From contig NZ_CP084737.1 of the NCBI RefSeq assembly GCF_024730665.1, forward strand, positions 372,001-436,000: DNA of 64,000 nt, written 5' to 3'. Made by a program: the position numbers and the translations under genes. Position 1 is the stretch's first letter, and each line of letters begins with the position of its first letter. The stretch is from Coxiella-like endosymbiont. GTDB taxonomy: Bacteria > Pseudomonadota > Gammaproteobacteria > Coxiellales > Coxiellaceae. Positions 33,120 through 44,837 of this stretch are shown here, one piece after another. The notes under the pieces are model-generated. The model worked only from the letters and a program-made list of their open reading frames with translations. It did no database searches and was not told where the DNA came from.

Positions 33120-34694
33120 TTATTCCCACTCAATCGTCGCTGGTGGTTTACTAGTAATGTCATAAACCACTCGCGATATTTCTTTAATTTCGTTGATGAT
33201 ACGATGGGCGACTTCAGACAAAAAATCGTAAGGCAATTCTGCCCATCGTGCGGTCATAAAATCTATAGTTTTTACTGCACGCAAGACCACTACATAACCG
33301 TAATGACGAGAATCACCTTTAACGCCAACAGTTTTTACAGGTATGAACACCACGAATGCCTGATTTACGTTTTGGTAATAATGGTATTTTTTCAGCTCCT
33401 CAATAAAAATTGCATCGGCGCGTTTTAAAATATCAATATATTCAGGTATAATTTTTCCCAAAATACGAATCGCCAAACCAGGCCCTGGAAATGGATGCCG
33501 ACAAATGAGATCTTTAGGTAACCCCAATGCCAAACCTAATTTCCGAACTTCATCTTTAAACAATTCGCGTAACGGTTCGATCAGTTTTAAATTCATTTCA
33601 GGTGGTAACCCACCTACATTATGATGAGTCTTAATGATATGACTTTTTCCAGTTTCTGTTTTTGCTGATTCAATGATATCAGGATAAATCGTTCCTTGCC
33701 CTAACCAGTTAACATTAAGTTTTTTAGCTTCTGTTTCAAACACGCTAATAAACTGCTCTCCTATAATTTTACGTTTTTCTTCAGGATTAAAAATACCTCC
33801 TAATGCTTTCATGAATATTTCTTTTGCGTCAACGCGAATGACTTTAACGCCCATATATCTTTTAAAAATCCCTAAAATTTCTTCTGATTCATTTAGGCGT
33901 AATAAACCGGTGTCTACCAAGACACAAACTAACTGATCGCCAATTGCTTTATAAACAAGAGCTGCGGTTACTGCAGAATCGATACCTCCTGATAATCCAA
34001 CAATCACTCGTCCCTTGCCTACTTTTTTTCGAATATCGCGAATGTAGTCTTCAATAATGCTTTTTGTTATCCAACTAGATTTACAACGACAAATTTCACT
34101 GACAAAACGTTCTAAAATACAGCGTCCCCGTGAGGTATGCGTTACCTCAGGATGAAACTGTAATCCGAAAAATTTTCGCTTGGAATCAACCATCGCGGCG
34201 AAAGGTGAATTGTTAGTGCTCCCAATAGTTTTAAAACCAGGAGGCAACACCGTAACAATATCACCATGACTCATCCAAACATTTAATAAAGGAGTGCCAT
34301 CAGGAGAAACGTGATCTTCGATACCTGCTAGCAATGAAGTGGAATGCAATATTCGCAATTCTGCATGGCCAAATTCCGCTCTTTCTGTAGTATCCACTCT
34401 ACCACCTAATTGATAAGCCATGGTCTGCATACCATAACAAATACCAAGCACAGGACAGCCAATCTCAAACACAATTACAGGAGCGCGCATAGTATGGTCT
34501 ATAGTGACAGTTTCTGCCCCACCTGACAAAATAATTCCGTGCGGACTAAAATCACGAATAGTTTTTTCATCAATATCATAGGGCATCAATTTACAATATA
34601 CGCCAATTTCACGCACCCGCCGTACAATGAGCTGAGTATACTGAGAACCAAAATCAAGGATCAAAATTCGATGTCGTCGAATATCGCTAAACAT
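33120..34694 (-). CDS. guaA: GMP synthase (glutamine-hydrolysing)
   Basis: An intact 524-residue enzyme that aminates XMP to GMP. The N-terminal class I glutamine amidotransferase domain has the nucleophile Cys86 in GICYGMQ and the His/Glu pair in [10 protein letters not shown]. The PP-loop of the ATP pyrophosphatase domain ([10 protein letters not shown]) follows near residue 235, and the C-terminal dimerisation domain ends with the conserved PPATIEWE. It starts 6 bp after the guaB stop, so guaB-guaA form an operon. Confidence 0.97.
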   Translation of the reverse strand: MFSDIRRHRILILDFGSQYTQLIVRRVREIGVYCKLMPYDIDEKTIRDFSPHGIILSGGAETVTIDHTMRAPVIVFEIGCPVLGICYGMQTMAYQLGGRVDTTERAEFGHAELRILHSTSLLAGIEDHVSPDGTPLLNVWMSHGDIVTVLPPGFKTIGSTNNSPFAAMVDSKRKFFGLQFHPEVTHTSRGRCILERFVSEICRCKSSWITKSIIEDYIRDIRKKVGKGRVIVGLSGGIDSAVTAALVYKAIGDQLVCVLVDTGLLRLNESEEILGIFKRYMGVKVIRVDAKEIFMKALGGIFNPEEKRKIIGEQFISVFETEAKKLNVNWLGQGTIYPDIIESAKTETGKSHIIKTHHNVGGLPPEMNLKLIEPLRELFKDEVRKLGLALGLPKDLICRHPFPGPGLAIRILGKIIPEYIDILKRADAIFIEELKKYHYYQNVNQAFVVFIPVKTVGVKGDSRHYGYVVVLRAVKTIDFMTARWAELPYDFLSEVAHRIINEIKEISRVVYDITSKPPATIEWE

Positions 34695-34700
34695 AAGCCT

Positions 34701-36176
<1,476 letters not shown>

Positions 36177-36236
36177 TCACAACTAATGATAGAATTCTAG
36201 ACGCTTCTTAATGAGTTGTCGAGCTCAAAATATAGG

Positions 36237-37215
36237 TCAGCGCAATAAAAACACCATAGCAAGACACCTCTCCTTACTCGTTACAAGAAAATGCCAGTGG
36301 TTAAAAGACAAGAGAACAAAAAAACTGAGAAAATTTGATAATGCTTTAATTTTATTAAAAAGAGCTAATACTATGGAAATTAAGAATCCAAATCCTTCTG
36401 CCAAACTTATTATAAACACAATTTTTTTAAATCCACCTTCCTTTTTGAAAAATTTGCACAAACATCGAAACAGTAAAAATAATAAGAAAAACAATCATCG
36501 TTTCTCGTGGTGATATTCTATATTAATCCTGTTCGAGAAATTTATTTGTATCGAAAAGCTACCCAAGCCTATCTTTTCAAAGGCTGTCTCGCGATATACG
36601 TCGTTCGCTATCAAGGCAGAATCATTCAGTCTTTCTAATCCCCCTCTAAGAAAGCAATACTAATTCTGTATGGATAAAAGGAAAATATCTTCTTACAGAG
36701 TCAGCGACTACCGCTGATTGAGAGATAAAAAACTAATTGAATTCAACTTACACAACAGAAATTAATTTAAATGGTAAATGTTTTTCTATACTCCATACGG
36801 AAATCACACTGTTCACTTAATAAATAAAGTTGCAATTAACATCGCTTGCGGATAGGCTTCTTTTGGATTTTTTACATCAACTGTATGCACAGTCGCGATT
36901 TCCGTACTGTAAAAAGACATCATAACAACTAGTTAATCCTACCCACATCCCGCTCTGCCAATATGAGGTAACAAAGCATTTTTAACCTACGTATAAACAT
37001 CACCATGATCTTTGCTTATTGATGAAAGTTCAGCTGCAATCAGCGCCTCGGCAATAAGAAAAAATCGTTCCTAAAATAAAAAAGAAAATAAGAGAACTGC
37101 CAAATAAAGCGGCAGCAGGCAAATCTGATACTATCCACTATTATCCACGGACACCTGCTATAATCGTCGCTAGACTAAATACACCTAATTTTTGCCTGAT
37201 TATGTTCGACTGGTT
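36237..37215 (-). pseudogene. Decayed amino-acid permease (APC superfamily)
   Basis: Minus-strand frames upstream of guaB give, in order, GVFSLATIIAGVRG, SDLPAAALFGSSLIFFFI, an EALIAAELSSISKDHGDVY piece that matches the conserved helix 1b-2 and loop of glutamate/GABA-type permeases, WVGLTSC, then TVHTVDVKNPKEAYPQAML, the well-conserved loop after helix 6. A hydrophobic C-terminal piece remains at 36237-36494. At least five stops or frameshifts separate the pieces. The family is clear; the substrate is not. Confidence 0.75.
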
Positions 37216-37254
37216 CATAAATATAAATGAGTTAGTATCTAGAGAAGGAGATAA

Positions 37255-38594
37255 TTACCGGAGTGATTTTTCTACCAGTGTTGCGAGTTTCTCTGCTGTT
37301 TGACGAACAATAACTTCATCATTACCTTCCACCATCACGCGAATTAACGGTTCCGTTCCGGATGGGCGTAATAAAATACGACCAGCACTATTAAGTTGTT
37401 TTTTTGCTTCTGCTACAGCTCTTTCGATAGTGTGGTAACGTCTGATATCTAAAACTTCACCGATGGGTATATTAATTAATATTTGTGGCCGTTTTACCAT
37501 TATTTTCTTTAGTTCAGCAAGCGGCTTACTAGTCTGTTGCATAATCCGTAAAATTTGTAAGGCAGTAATAATGCCATCTCCTGTTGTCGTAAATCCTAAA
37601 TCAACAATATGCCCTGATGATTCACCACCTAAAAACCAGCCTTTTCGTTGCATTAATTCGAGTACATAACGATCACCTACCGGTGAGCGCTCAAATACAA
37701 TATGGTGCCGTTTTAATGTTTGCTCCAGACCTAAATTACTCATCACAGTGCCCACAACACCAAGTGGACGATCTTCTTTCAAATGAAAGCGATCGATGGC
37801 TATTATGCATAATAATTCATCTCCATCGACTTTAACTCCTCGATGATCTACCATGATCAGCCGATCACCATCACCATCAAAAGCGATACCAACATCGGCT
37901 TTATGTTTTATAACACTTTTTTGCAATTTCTGTGTGTTAATTGCGCCACAACTTTGATTAATATTAAATCCATCTGGTTTAATATTAACTGGGACCAAAG
38001 TTGCACTGAGTTCATGGAAAATAGAAGGTGCAACGGCGTAGGTTGCACCATTCGCGCAATCTAAAACAAGCTTTAAACCTTTTAAAGAGAGTTGGGAAGG
38101 AAATGTATTTTTACAAAATTCAATATAACGACCGTGCGCCTCACTCATGCGCGCAGCTTTTCCTAAACGCTCAGCTTGCATGGTACGCATCGGTTTATCG
38201 ATTTGTTTTTCAATAGCTAACTCTAATGCGTCCGATAATTTAAAGCCATCTTTATTGAAAAATTTAATTCCATTATCAGGATAATCATTATGCGAAGCGC
38301 TAATAACAATGCCAGCATCGGCACGCACCGAACGTGTTAAATAAGCAAGAGCTGGCGTTGGCATTGGACCTGTGAGTTTAATATTAACTCCAGCCGCTGA
38401 TAAGCCAGCTTGAAGCGCTGACTCAATCATGTAACCTGAAATACGTGTATCTTTTCCAATTAGAACGGTAGCCGATTGGCTATTTGCCAATACTTTACCT
38501 ACAGCCCAACCCAATTTAAGCATAAACTCTGCATTAATGAGCGAGCTACCTACTTGTCCACGGATCCCATCCGTTCCAAAATATTTTTTTCCAT
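37255..38594 (-). pseudogene. glmM: Phosphoglucosamine mutase, frame-broken at codon 3-4
   Basis: GlmM converts glucosamine-6-phosphate to glucosamine-1-phosphate for UDP-GlcNAc and peptidoglycan. The phosphoserine loop (VISASHNDYPDNGIKFF), metal-binding DGDGDR, sugar-binding GGESSGH and phosphate-binding RPSGTEPLIRVM are intact. A start ATG at 38594-38592 has AAGGAG 8 bp upstream, but the next codons are out of frame: the coding strand has A7 (T7 at 38584-38590), and A8 would give MEKKYFGTDGIRGQVG. Without rescue, translation could only begin at internal M24 and would lose the TDGIRG motif. Confidence 0.9.
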
Positions 38595-38603
38595 TTTCCT
38601 GTC

Positions 38604-38625
38604 TCCTTATTTACTTAAATAAGGA
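38604..38625 (-). promoter_or_regulatory. Hairpin that covers the glmM ribosome binding site
   Basis: The minus strand reads TCCTTATTTA-AG-TAAATAAGGA, a perfect 10-bp stem with a 2-base loop. Its 3' arm contains AAGGA of the glmM Shine-Dalgarno AAGGAG (38608-38603), 8 bp before the ATG. Folding would hide the site. It lies between folP and glmM and has no T-run, so it is not a standard terminator. Confidence 0.75.
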
Positions 38626-38652
38626 AAAAATTAATCTTGATACTTCTTACTA

Positions 38653-39533
38653 TTACTCCATTTCATCTTTGCTAATCCTTTTAGCATAAGCTGCTATTTT
38701 TACTGCTTCTCGGCTTGCTTTTACATCATGTGTTCGAATCACCGAAGCACCTTGGTACACAGCTAATGTATCCGCAGCAATGCTTCCAAAAAGTCGACCC
38801 ATCGGCGGTTGATTAATAACATCTCCCACCATTGATTTTCGCGACCATCCTGAAAGGATAGGCAACTTCAAGGAAGTGAATTCAGATAATCGGTTTAGTA
38901 AATAAAAATTTACGGTCAAATTTTTCCCATAATTGCCTTGACCAAAACCGGGGTCAATGATAATGCGATCCCGCGAAATACCTACTGTTGCACAACGTTC
39001 GATCGCATTTTTCAAGTCATTTTTAATATTCTCTAAAAAACTAGAACAGGATGAGGAACCTGATTTTTGCACCGAACCAGGGAAATGCATGAGGCATACC
39101 GGCGTTTTCAACTCTGCCGCTGTCATCAAAGCACCTTCTATTTGTAAGGCACGCTGATCATTAATTATATCGGCGCCGGCATTCACCGCTTCTCGCATTA
39201 CCTGAGGTCGACTTGTATCAACAGATACTAGAATATTGAAATGCTTTTTGATCCTATCAACAGCAGGTATAAGACGATCTAATTCTTTCTGCAAAGACGG
39301 TGAATCTTTGTCAAGTTTCACAAACGGATTCGTTGCTTCTGCTCCAATATCCAAAATATCAGCACCTTCTTCTATCATTTTTTCGGCAGTATGCAATACA
39401 GAATTTAAATCTGAATGGGGATTGTAGAATGAATTAGGAGAAACGTTAATGATTCCCATAATCGCTGGTTCAGAAAAAAGACACAACGGCCATCATACAA
39501 GCGCAAATAAAACTGCTTTTCTAACATTGTCAT
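38653..39533 (-). pseudogene. folP: Dihydropteroate synthase, probable frameshift near the N-terminus
   Basis: FolP joins p-aminobenzoate to dihydropterin pyrophosphate in folate synthesis. Core motifs are present: MGIINVSPNSF, DIGAEATNPF, SVDTSRPQVM, INDQRAL, DPGFGQG and LSGWSRKSMVG, ending RTHDV. The longest frame starts at a TTG (39486) with no ribosome binding site. Upstream, ATG 39533 follows CGAGA and reads MTMLEKQFYLRLYDGRCVFF; one extra base in the T6 run (A6 at 39474-39479) joins it to SEPAIMGI. I think the true gene starts at 39533 and has a one-base loss, but a short intact form from TTG is possible. Confidence 0.8.
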
Positions 39534-39627
39534 TCTCGTAAAGGGGTGCAAAAATTAAGTTGAGCACCTTCAGCTGGCAGAATTTGGTGCCGGTGCTCTA
39601 GTGATGGCTCAACTTCAGCTACGGGTA

Positions 39628-41501
39628 CTACAGTTGTTTCTTTTTTTCGTCTTCCTTAGTACTCCCATTTTCTTCTTTCCAACCTTCAGGCGGAGACGAT
39701 TCTTTCCCTGCTAAAATTTCTTTAATTTGTACTTCCCCAATAGTTTCATACTTAATTAATGCATTTGCCATTGAATGAAGTTGATCTATGTGTTCTTCTA
39801 AAGTTTTCTTTGCAATACCATAAGTCGCATCAATAATGCGACGCACTTCAGAATCAATCTCTTTGTTGGTCGCCTCTGAAATATTTCTACGTTGCGTGAC
39901 GGATCGTCCCAAAAAGATTTCACTTTCTTCCTCGCCATACCTCAAAGGCCCCAATTTTGGCGACAACCCCCATTTAGTCACCATACTTCGTGCGATTTCG
40001 GTAGCTTTTTCAATATCGTTAGAAGCACCCGTAGTAATTTGATCATCACCAAAAATGATTTCTTCGGCTATACGTCCACCAAATAATCCTGCTAACTGAC
40101 ATTCCAGTCGACGTTTCGTCATGCTATAACGGTCTCGTTCAGGTAAAAACAGCGTAATGCCTAAAGCACGACCTCTTGGAATAATTGTAACTTTATAAAC
40201 AGGATCATGCTCAAGCATGTGTAAACCAACAATCGCATGCCCCGCCTCATGATAAGCCGTTAATTTTTTTCTTCATCACTCATTACCATCGAGCGACGTT
40301 CTGCCCCCATTATAATTTTATCTTTTGCGCGTTCAAACTCAATCATGCCAACTTCTTTTTTATTTTCTCGTGCGGCGAAAAGAGCAGCTTCATTAACAAT
40401 ATTGGCCAAATCCGCACCAGAAGATCCTGGTGTCCCTCGCGCAATCACAGAAGCCTTTACATTAGGTGCTAATGGTAACTTGCTCATATGGACCTGAAGA
40501 ATTCGTTCACGGCCTTTAATATCAGGTAGCGGTACCACTACCTGACGATCAAAACGACCAGGACGCAATAAAGCAGGATCAAGCACATCCGGTCGATTAG
40601 TCGCTGCCATCACGATAATACCCTCTTTCCCTTCAAAACCATCCATTTCTACCAAAAGCTGGTTCAGCGTTTGCTCCCTTTCGTCATGCCCACCACCCAA
40701 ACCAGCACCTCGATGACGGCCAACAGCATCAATCTCATCAATAAAGATAATACATGGCGCTTGTTTCTTTGCTTGATCAAACATATCACGAACACGTGAA
40801 GCGCCGACACCTACAAACATTTCCACAAAGTCCGAACCCGAAATTGTAAAGAAAGGTACCTTCGCTTCACCAGCGACAACCTTAGCTAATAGCGTCTTAC
40901 CTGTTCCTGGTGGCCCCACTAGAAGAACGCCGCAAGGCATTTTGCCACCTAAACGTTGAAATTTAGCTGGATCACGAAGAAAATCGACCAATTCTTTGAC
41001 TTCTTCTTTTGCCTCTTCAACTCCGGCGACATCATTAAAAGTCACTTTAACCTGATCTTGACTAAGCAACCGTGCTTTACTGCGCCCAAACGACATTGGA
41101 CCCCCACCGCGAGTTCCCCCTTGCATCTGACGCATAAATAAAATCCATACGAAAATTAAAATTAAAAACGGTAACCAACTAATAATAATATGCAAAAACA
41201 TGCTTTGTTGTTTGGGTGGTTCACCTTTAACACTAACGTCTTTCGTCATCAATTGATTGAGAAGGATTTGATCTTCCATTGGTAAATAAGTCGTAAAATG
41301 CTGATTATCCTTAGTAATACCTTTAATTTCGTGTCCCTGAATAACTACACTACTGACTTTGTCATCATTAACTGCTTTAACAAATTTCGAATAACTATAA
41401 GATTGAACTTCTGGCTGATGTGCACCAAAATTGCTAAAGATAGTGATGAGAACTACTGCAATCACTAACCACAGCAGTAAATTCTTAACCATACTATTCA
41501 A
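39628..41501 (-). pseudogene. ftsH: ATP-dependent zinc metalloprotease FtsH, split by a frameshift at the zinc site
   Basis: A membrane AAA protease that degrades misassembled membrane proteins and, in relatives, LpxC. The first piece has two N-terminal membrane segments, Walker A (GPPGTGKT, residues 196-203), Walker B ([10 protein letters not shown]) and the arginine-finger region (RPGRFDRQ). The second piece has the rest of the protease domain (GRIAEEIIFG). Between them the zinc motif HEAGH is out of both frames: A7 on the coding strand (T7 at 40264-40270), where A8 gives [18 protein letters not shown]. The order ftsH-folP-glmM is the usual one. Confidence 0.93.
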
Positions 41502-41527
41502 GACGTTACCTCGTATTTGCTTTATGC

Positions 41528-42050
41528 TTATTGATTATAGCCTAGAAATTCAGTAGCGAGTATATAAATTTCACTCAATCGTAGCCTCCGTGAGGCGCTT
41601 AGTTTTTCGAGTTTGACACGCTTAAAGTGCTGGTGCAAGTCAACTAAAAGTACGTCGATGCTAGACCCTGAAAATTTAGCTAAAAACCATATTTTATATA
41701 GAATAATTTTGGCCGATTAACACTTTTCATACCAAAATATTGTGGGGAGGCTATACCCGAAATAACAAGATCTATATGTCCACTCGACCTTTTCTTGTGT
41801 ACTATTTATTTCCTGTGAGTGATTAAAATCTGCTTCATTAAAATCACCCTTCATGCATCAAGTGAGAGATCAATTGCAGAAACCATTGCGATAACCACCG
41901 TACCGTCAAGTCCCTACAAGTTCTTTAGCTACTTGAAAACACCACACCCTGGTGCACCCAAATCGAAATAACGTTCATTCCAGATTTAAAAGCTATACAA
42001 AAAACTATAATTCCGGCGTACTTACAACAATTGAACGTAGCCGAGAGAGG
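41528..42050 (-). pseudogene. rlmE: Decayed 23S rRNA 2'-O-methyltransferase gene
   Basis: Upstream of ftsH, where rlmE (rrmJ/ftsJ) normally lies, minus-strand frames give recognisable RlmE pieces: KSGMNVI near 41970 (for PGMTVVDLGAAPGGWS), HIDLVISGIASPQYFGMKSV near 41760 (for VVLSDMAPNMSGTPAV), and FSGSSIDVLLVDLHQHFKRV followed by LSEIYILATEF before a stop at 41528. Several frameshifts and lost residues, including the SAM-binding GAAPGG, show that it is dead. RlmE methylates U2552 in the peptidyl-transferase A loop. Confidence 0.8.
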
Positions 42051-42098
42051 AACAACTTTCTTTACTTGTTCACATAAAGCAAGTGTTTACTTTGCGTC

Positions 42099-42644
42099 TT
42101 AAAAAAGCCCCAACTGCAATTTGGCTGTGTCTGACATCATACTGCGGTCCCATGGTGGATCAAGTACAATCTCAACATGAATGTCACTAACTTCAGGAAC
42201 AGCAAGAATTTTTAGTTTTATATCCTCAACTAGCACAGGTCCCATTCCACAACCTGGCGCCGTTAATGTCATTTGAATAAGCACGCGATGTGCGTCATCC
42301 TTCACTCTCTCAATATCACAGATGTAAACCAGTCCTAAGTCGACAATATTGACTGGAATTTCTGGGTCAAATACTGTGCGCAATTGCGCCCACACTTTAT
42401 CTTTAATGCTGGCATTATTAGGTAACTTATCCAAAGGATTTTCGGCTTGTTTGCCTAAAGAATCTGCGTCTTGAGCACCAATGCGTGCAAGATTGCCATA
42501 AATAACCACCGTGAATGTGCCTCCCATACTTTGGGAGATAGTTACTTCAGTTCCTTTGGGCACCCTAATCAGCCTACCTGAAGGAACCAGCAAAGCCATG
42601 GTATCTCGATTAAGGATGATAATTTCTTTTTCGTCAGTCGGCAT
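42099..42644 (-). CDS. sufT: Fe-S cluster assembly protein SufT (MIP18/DUF59 family)
   Basis: A 181-residue protein. The C-terminal 100 residues are the DUF59 domain, with DPEIPVNIVDLGLVY, the conserved Cys in TAPGCGMGPVLVED and DPPWDRSMM near the end. The N-terminal extension (MPTDEKEIIILNRDT... GTEVTISQSMGG) matches the SufT form. It aids Fe-S protein maturation. It overlaps sufA by 11 bp and is last in the operon. Confidence 0.9.
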   Translation of the reverse strand: MPTDEKEIIILNRDTMALLVPSGRLIRVPKGTEVTISQSMGGTFTVVIYGNLARIGAQDADSLGKQAENPLDKLPNNASIKDKVWAQLRTVFDPEIPVNIVDLGLVYICDIERVKDDAHRVLIQMTLTAPGCGMGPVLVEDIKLKILAVPEVSDIHVEIVLDPPWDRSMMSDTAKLQLGLF

Positions 42645-42996
42645 TCTTTTCTTCCTTTAAATGAAAACTCTCGCCACAACCGCAAGCGCCAATGACATTT
42701 GGATTATTAAATTGTAGTTGATATTGACCTAAGTCTTTTTTTACATAATCGATCAACGTTCCATCAATCATATGAATATAACGAGAATCAACTAAAATAG
42801 TTAACCCAGAAGCAGTTTTTACAGGCACATCGCCTTTCCTTGGAGAGTCAATGATTTCCAGTTGATACATGTACCCTGAACAACCCGTTTTTTTAATTGA
42901 TATACGAAAAAGCAGCTCACCAGCTCGTTTTTTCATTAGCGATCGAATATAATGACAAGCTGCATGGGTTAATTCAATAACAGGGATTGCCATCAT
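42634..42996 (-). CDS. sufA: A-type Fe-S carrier protein
   Basis: A 120-residue HesB/IscA-type carrier. The three conserved cysteines are present: the first in KTGCSGYMYQ and the last two in GACGCGESF. It takes clusters from the SUF scaffold to target enzymes. It overlaps sufU by 23 bp upstream and sufT by 11 bp downstream. SufA is assigned by operon position; the sequence alone would also allow IscA or ErpA. Confidence 0.9.
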   Translation of the reverse strand: MMAIPVIELTHAACHYIRSLMKKRAGELLFRISIKKTGCSGYMYQLEIIDSPRKGDVPVKTASGLTILVDSRYIHMIDGTLIDYVKKDLGQYQLQFNNPNVIGACGCGESFHLKEEKNAD

Positions 42997-43444
42997 TCGG
43001 TCCCCCCACGGCCTCTTTTTTCTTATTACGTAAAGCAGCCAACGCTGTATGCCAACATAAAGTCACACATTTCACGCGCATCGGAAATGCAGACACACTA
43101 GCTAAAACCGATAATTTACCCAATCGGTTAATATCGTCGGAATTTTTCCCCGTTACCAAATTGTGAAATTGAGAAAATAAATTTTCAACTTCTTGTATCA
43201 ATTTTCCTTTCAACATTTCTGTCATCAGTGAAGCTGATGCCATTGAAATAACACAACCGCTGCCTTCAAAGCAAACCTCCTCAATAACGCCATCTTCTTC
43301 ATGAAAATAAACTATCAATCGATCACCACATAAAGGGTTATAGCCTTCATGGATATGTGTAGGCGCAGATAGCGAAGCGAAATTTCGCGGATTTCGACCA
43401 TGATCAACAATAATTTCTTGATATAAATCAATTAAATTATTCAT
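42974..43444 (-). CDS. sufU: SufU-type sulfur transfer/scaffold protein
   Basis: A 156-residue IscU-like protein. Conserved ligands are in NPLCGDR, GSGCVISMASASLM and RVKCVTLCWHTAL. The short insertion between the second and third cysteines and its place after sufS fit SufU, which accepts sulfur from SufS where SufE is absent. The start ATG has a weak GAGAAA upstream. It overlaps sufA. Intact. Confidence 0.88.
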   Translation of the reverse strand: MNNLIDLYQEIIVDHGRNPRNFASLSAPTHIHEGYNPLCGDRLIVYFHEEDGVIEEVCFEGSGCVISMASASLMTEMLKGKLIQEVENLFSQFHNLVTGKNSDDINRLGKLSVLASVSAFPMRVKCVTLCWHTALAALRNKKKEAVGGPNDGNPCY

Positions 43445-43574
43445 GTTTTTTTCTCTATTTGTTCATCATGCGGCAATTTATTCTCTTTCATATCTACAAA
43501 TTAATTGCATACACATCATTCTCACAGTTAAGCTTGCCTCTAACCCCGACAAAGCAGGAAAATCTAGAAGTTAG

Positions 43575-44837
43575 TTACATCCCCTGACTCTGGGTACCCA
43601 CTTTCATGGGATGACGTGCTTTTCCAAACACTTTAATGACTTTGTGCAAACCTTCTACTAATCGATCCACATCATAAAAAGTATTATAGATCCCGAACGT
43701 AACACGCGTCGTCGCAGGTAGGTTAAAGTACTCCATCAGAGGCATTGCGCAATGATGCCCAGCTCGAACGGCAATCCCTTCGTTATCTAAAATGGTCGCA
43801 ATATCGTGAGGATGCGCTTGTTCCATTACAAAAGAGATGACACCAGCCTTATGCGATGCATTACCAACTATTTTTAGCCCTGAAATTTTCAGTAGCTGTT
43901 TCGTCGCATAATGTAACAATGCTTCTTCATGTGCTTGAATTTTTTCAAACCCGATAGCAGTAAGGTAATCAATAGCTGCAGCCATTCCAACAACGCCTGC
44001 CATGTTAGGCGTACCCGATTCAAATTTATAAGGCAACACATTATATTCTGTTTTTTCAAAACTGACATGCTTGATCATATGACCACCACCCTGATACGGA
44101 GGCATCACTTCTAACCACTTCGATTGCCCATATAACACACCAACACCGGTGGGGCCATATAATTTATGACTTGAAAATGCATAGAAATCGCAACCCAAAT
44201 CTTGAACGTCAACAATCATATGCGGCGTAGCTTGTGCACCATCTAACAAAATGGGAATCCCTTTTTGATGGGCCAATTGAATTATTTGTTTAACCGGATT
44301 AATAGTGCCCAACACGTTTGAAACGTGAATTAACCCTATAATTCTTGTTTTTATTGTCAATAAACCTTGATATGCTTCAAGATCTAATGTGCCATTATCT
44401 TTAATAGGAATGATTTTTAATTTAGCGCCAACCCGCTCACATAAAATTTGCCATGGCACGATATTAGAATGATGTTCCATCACCGAAATTAATACTTCGT
44501 CACCACTTTTAATTTTCAGCCATCCAAAACTTGCTGCGATTAGATTAATGGATTCTGTAGTACTGCGAGTGAAAATAATTTCGTGGCTATATTTGGCGTT
44601 GATAAAGCTTTTAATTTTTTTACGAGCATTCTCATAAACGGCCGTTGCACGTTCACTTAAGGTATAAATACCACGATAGACATTAGCATTATCATAAGAG
44701 TAATAATGCAATATAGCGTCAAGAACCGATTGCGGTTTTTGTGCAGTGGCACCCGTATCTAAATAGACTAGTGACTTGCCTTGCATACGTTGTTTGAGCA
44801 AGGGGAAATCATTTCTGACAGCTAATAAATTACACAT
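43575..44837 (-). CDS. sufS: Cysteine desulfurase SufS
   Basis: A 420-residue group II desulfurase that takes sulfur from cysteine. YLDTGATAQKP starts the fold; the PLP lysine is Lys225 in SSHKLYGPTGVG, and the catalytic Cys363 is in RAGHHCAMPLM. The C-terminal part has VTFGIYNTFYDVD. The frame runs upstream, but the homology starts at ATG 44837, which overlaps the sufD stop (44832-44830) by 8 bp. It is intact, unlike the three genes upstream in the same operon. Confidence 0.94.
   Translation of the reverse strand: MCNLLAVRNDFPLLKQRMQGKSLVYLDTGATAQKPQSVLDAILHYYSYDNANVYRGIYTLSERATAVYENARKKIKSFINAKYSHEIIFTRSTTESINLIAASFGWLKIKSGDEVLISVMEHHSNIVPWQILCERVGAKLKIIPIKDNGTLDLEAYQGLLTIKTRIIGLIHVSNVLGTINPVKQIIQLAHQKGIPILLDGAQATPHMIVDVQDLGCDFYAFSSHKLYGPTGVGVLYGQSKWLEVMPPYQGGGHMIKHVSFEKTEYNVLPYKFESGTPNMAGVVGMAAAIDYLTAIGFEKIQAHEEALLHYATKQLLKISGLKIVGNASHKAGVISFVMEQAHPHDIATILDNEGIAVRAGHHCAMPLMEYFNLPATTRVTFGIYNTFYDVDRLVEGLHKVIKVFGKARHPMKVGTQSQGM

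Noticed and set aside
36211-36513. 100-codon plus-strand frame between guaB and glmM
   Set aside because: The opposite strand here reads as the hydrophobic end of the dead permease, which explains the Lys/Asn-rich plus-strand translation.
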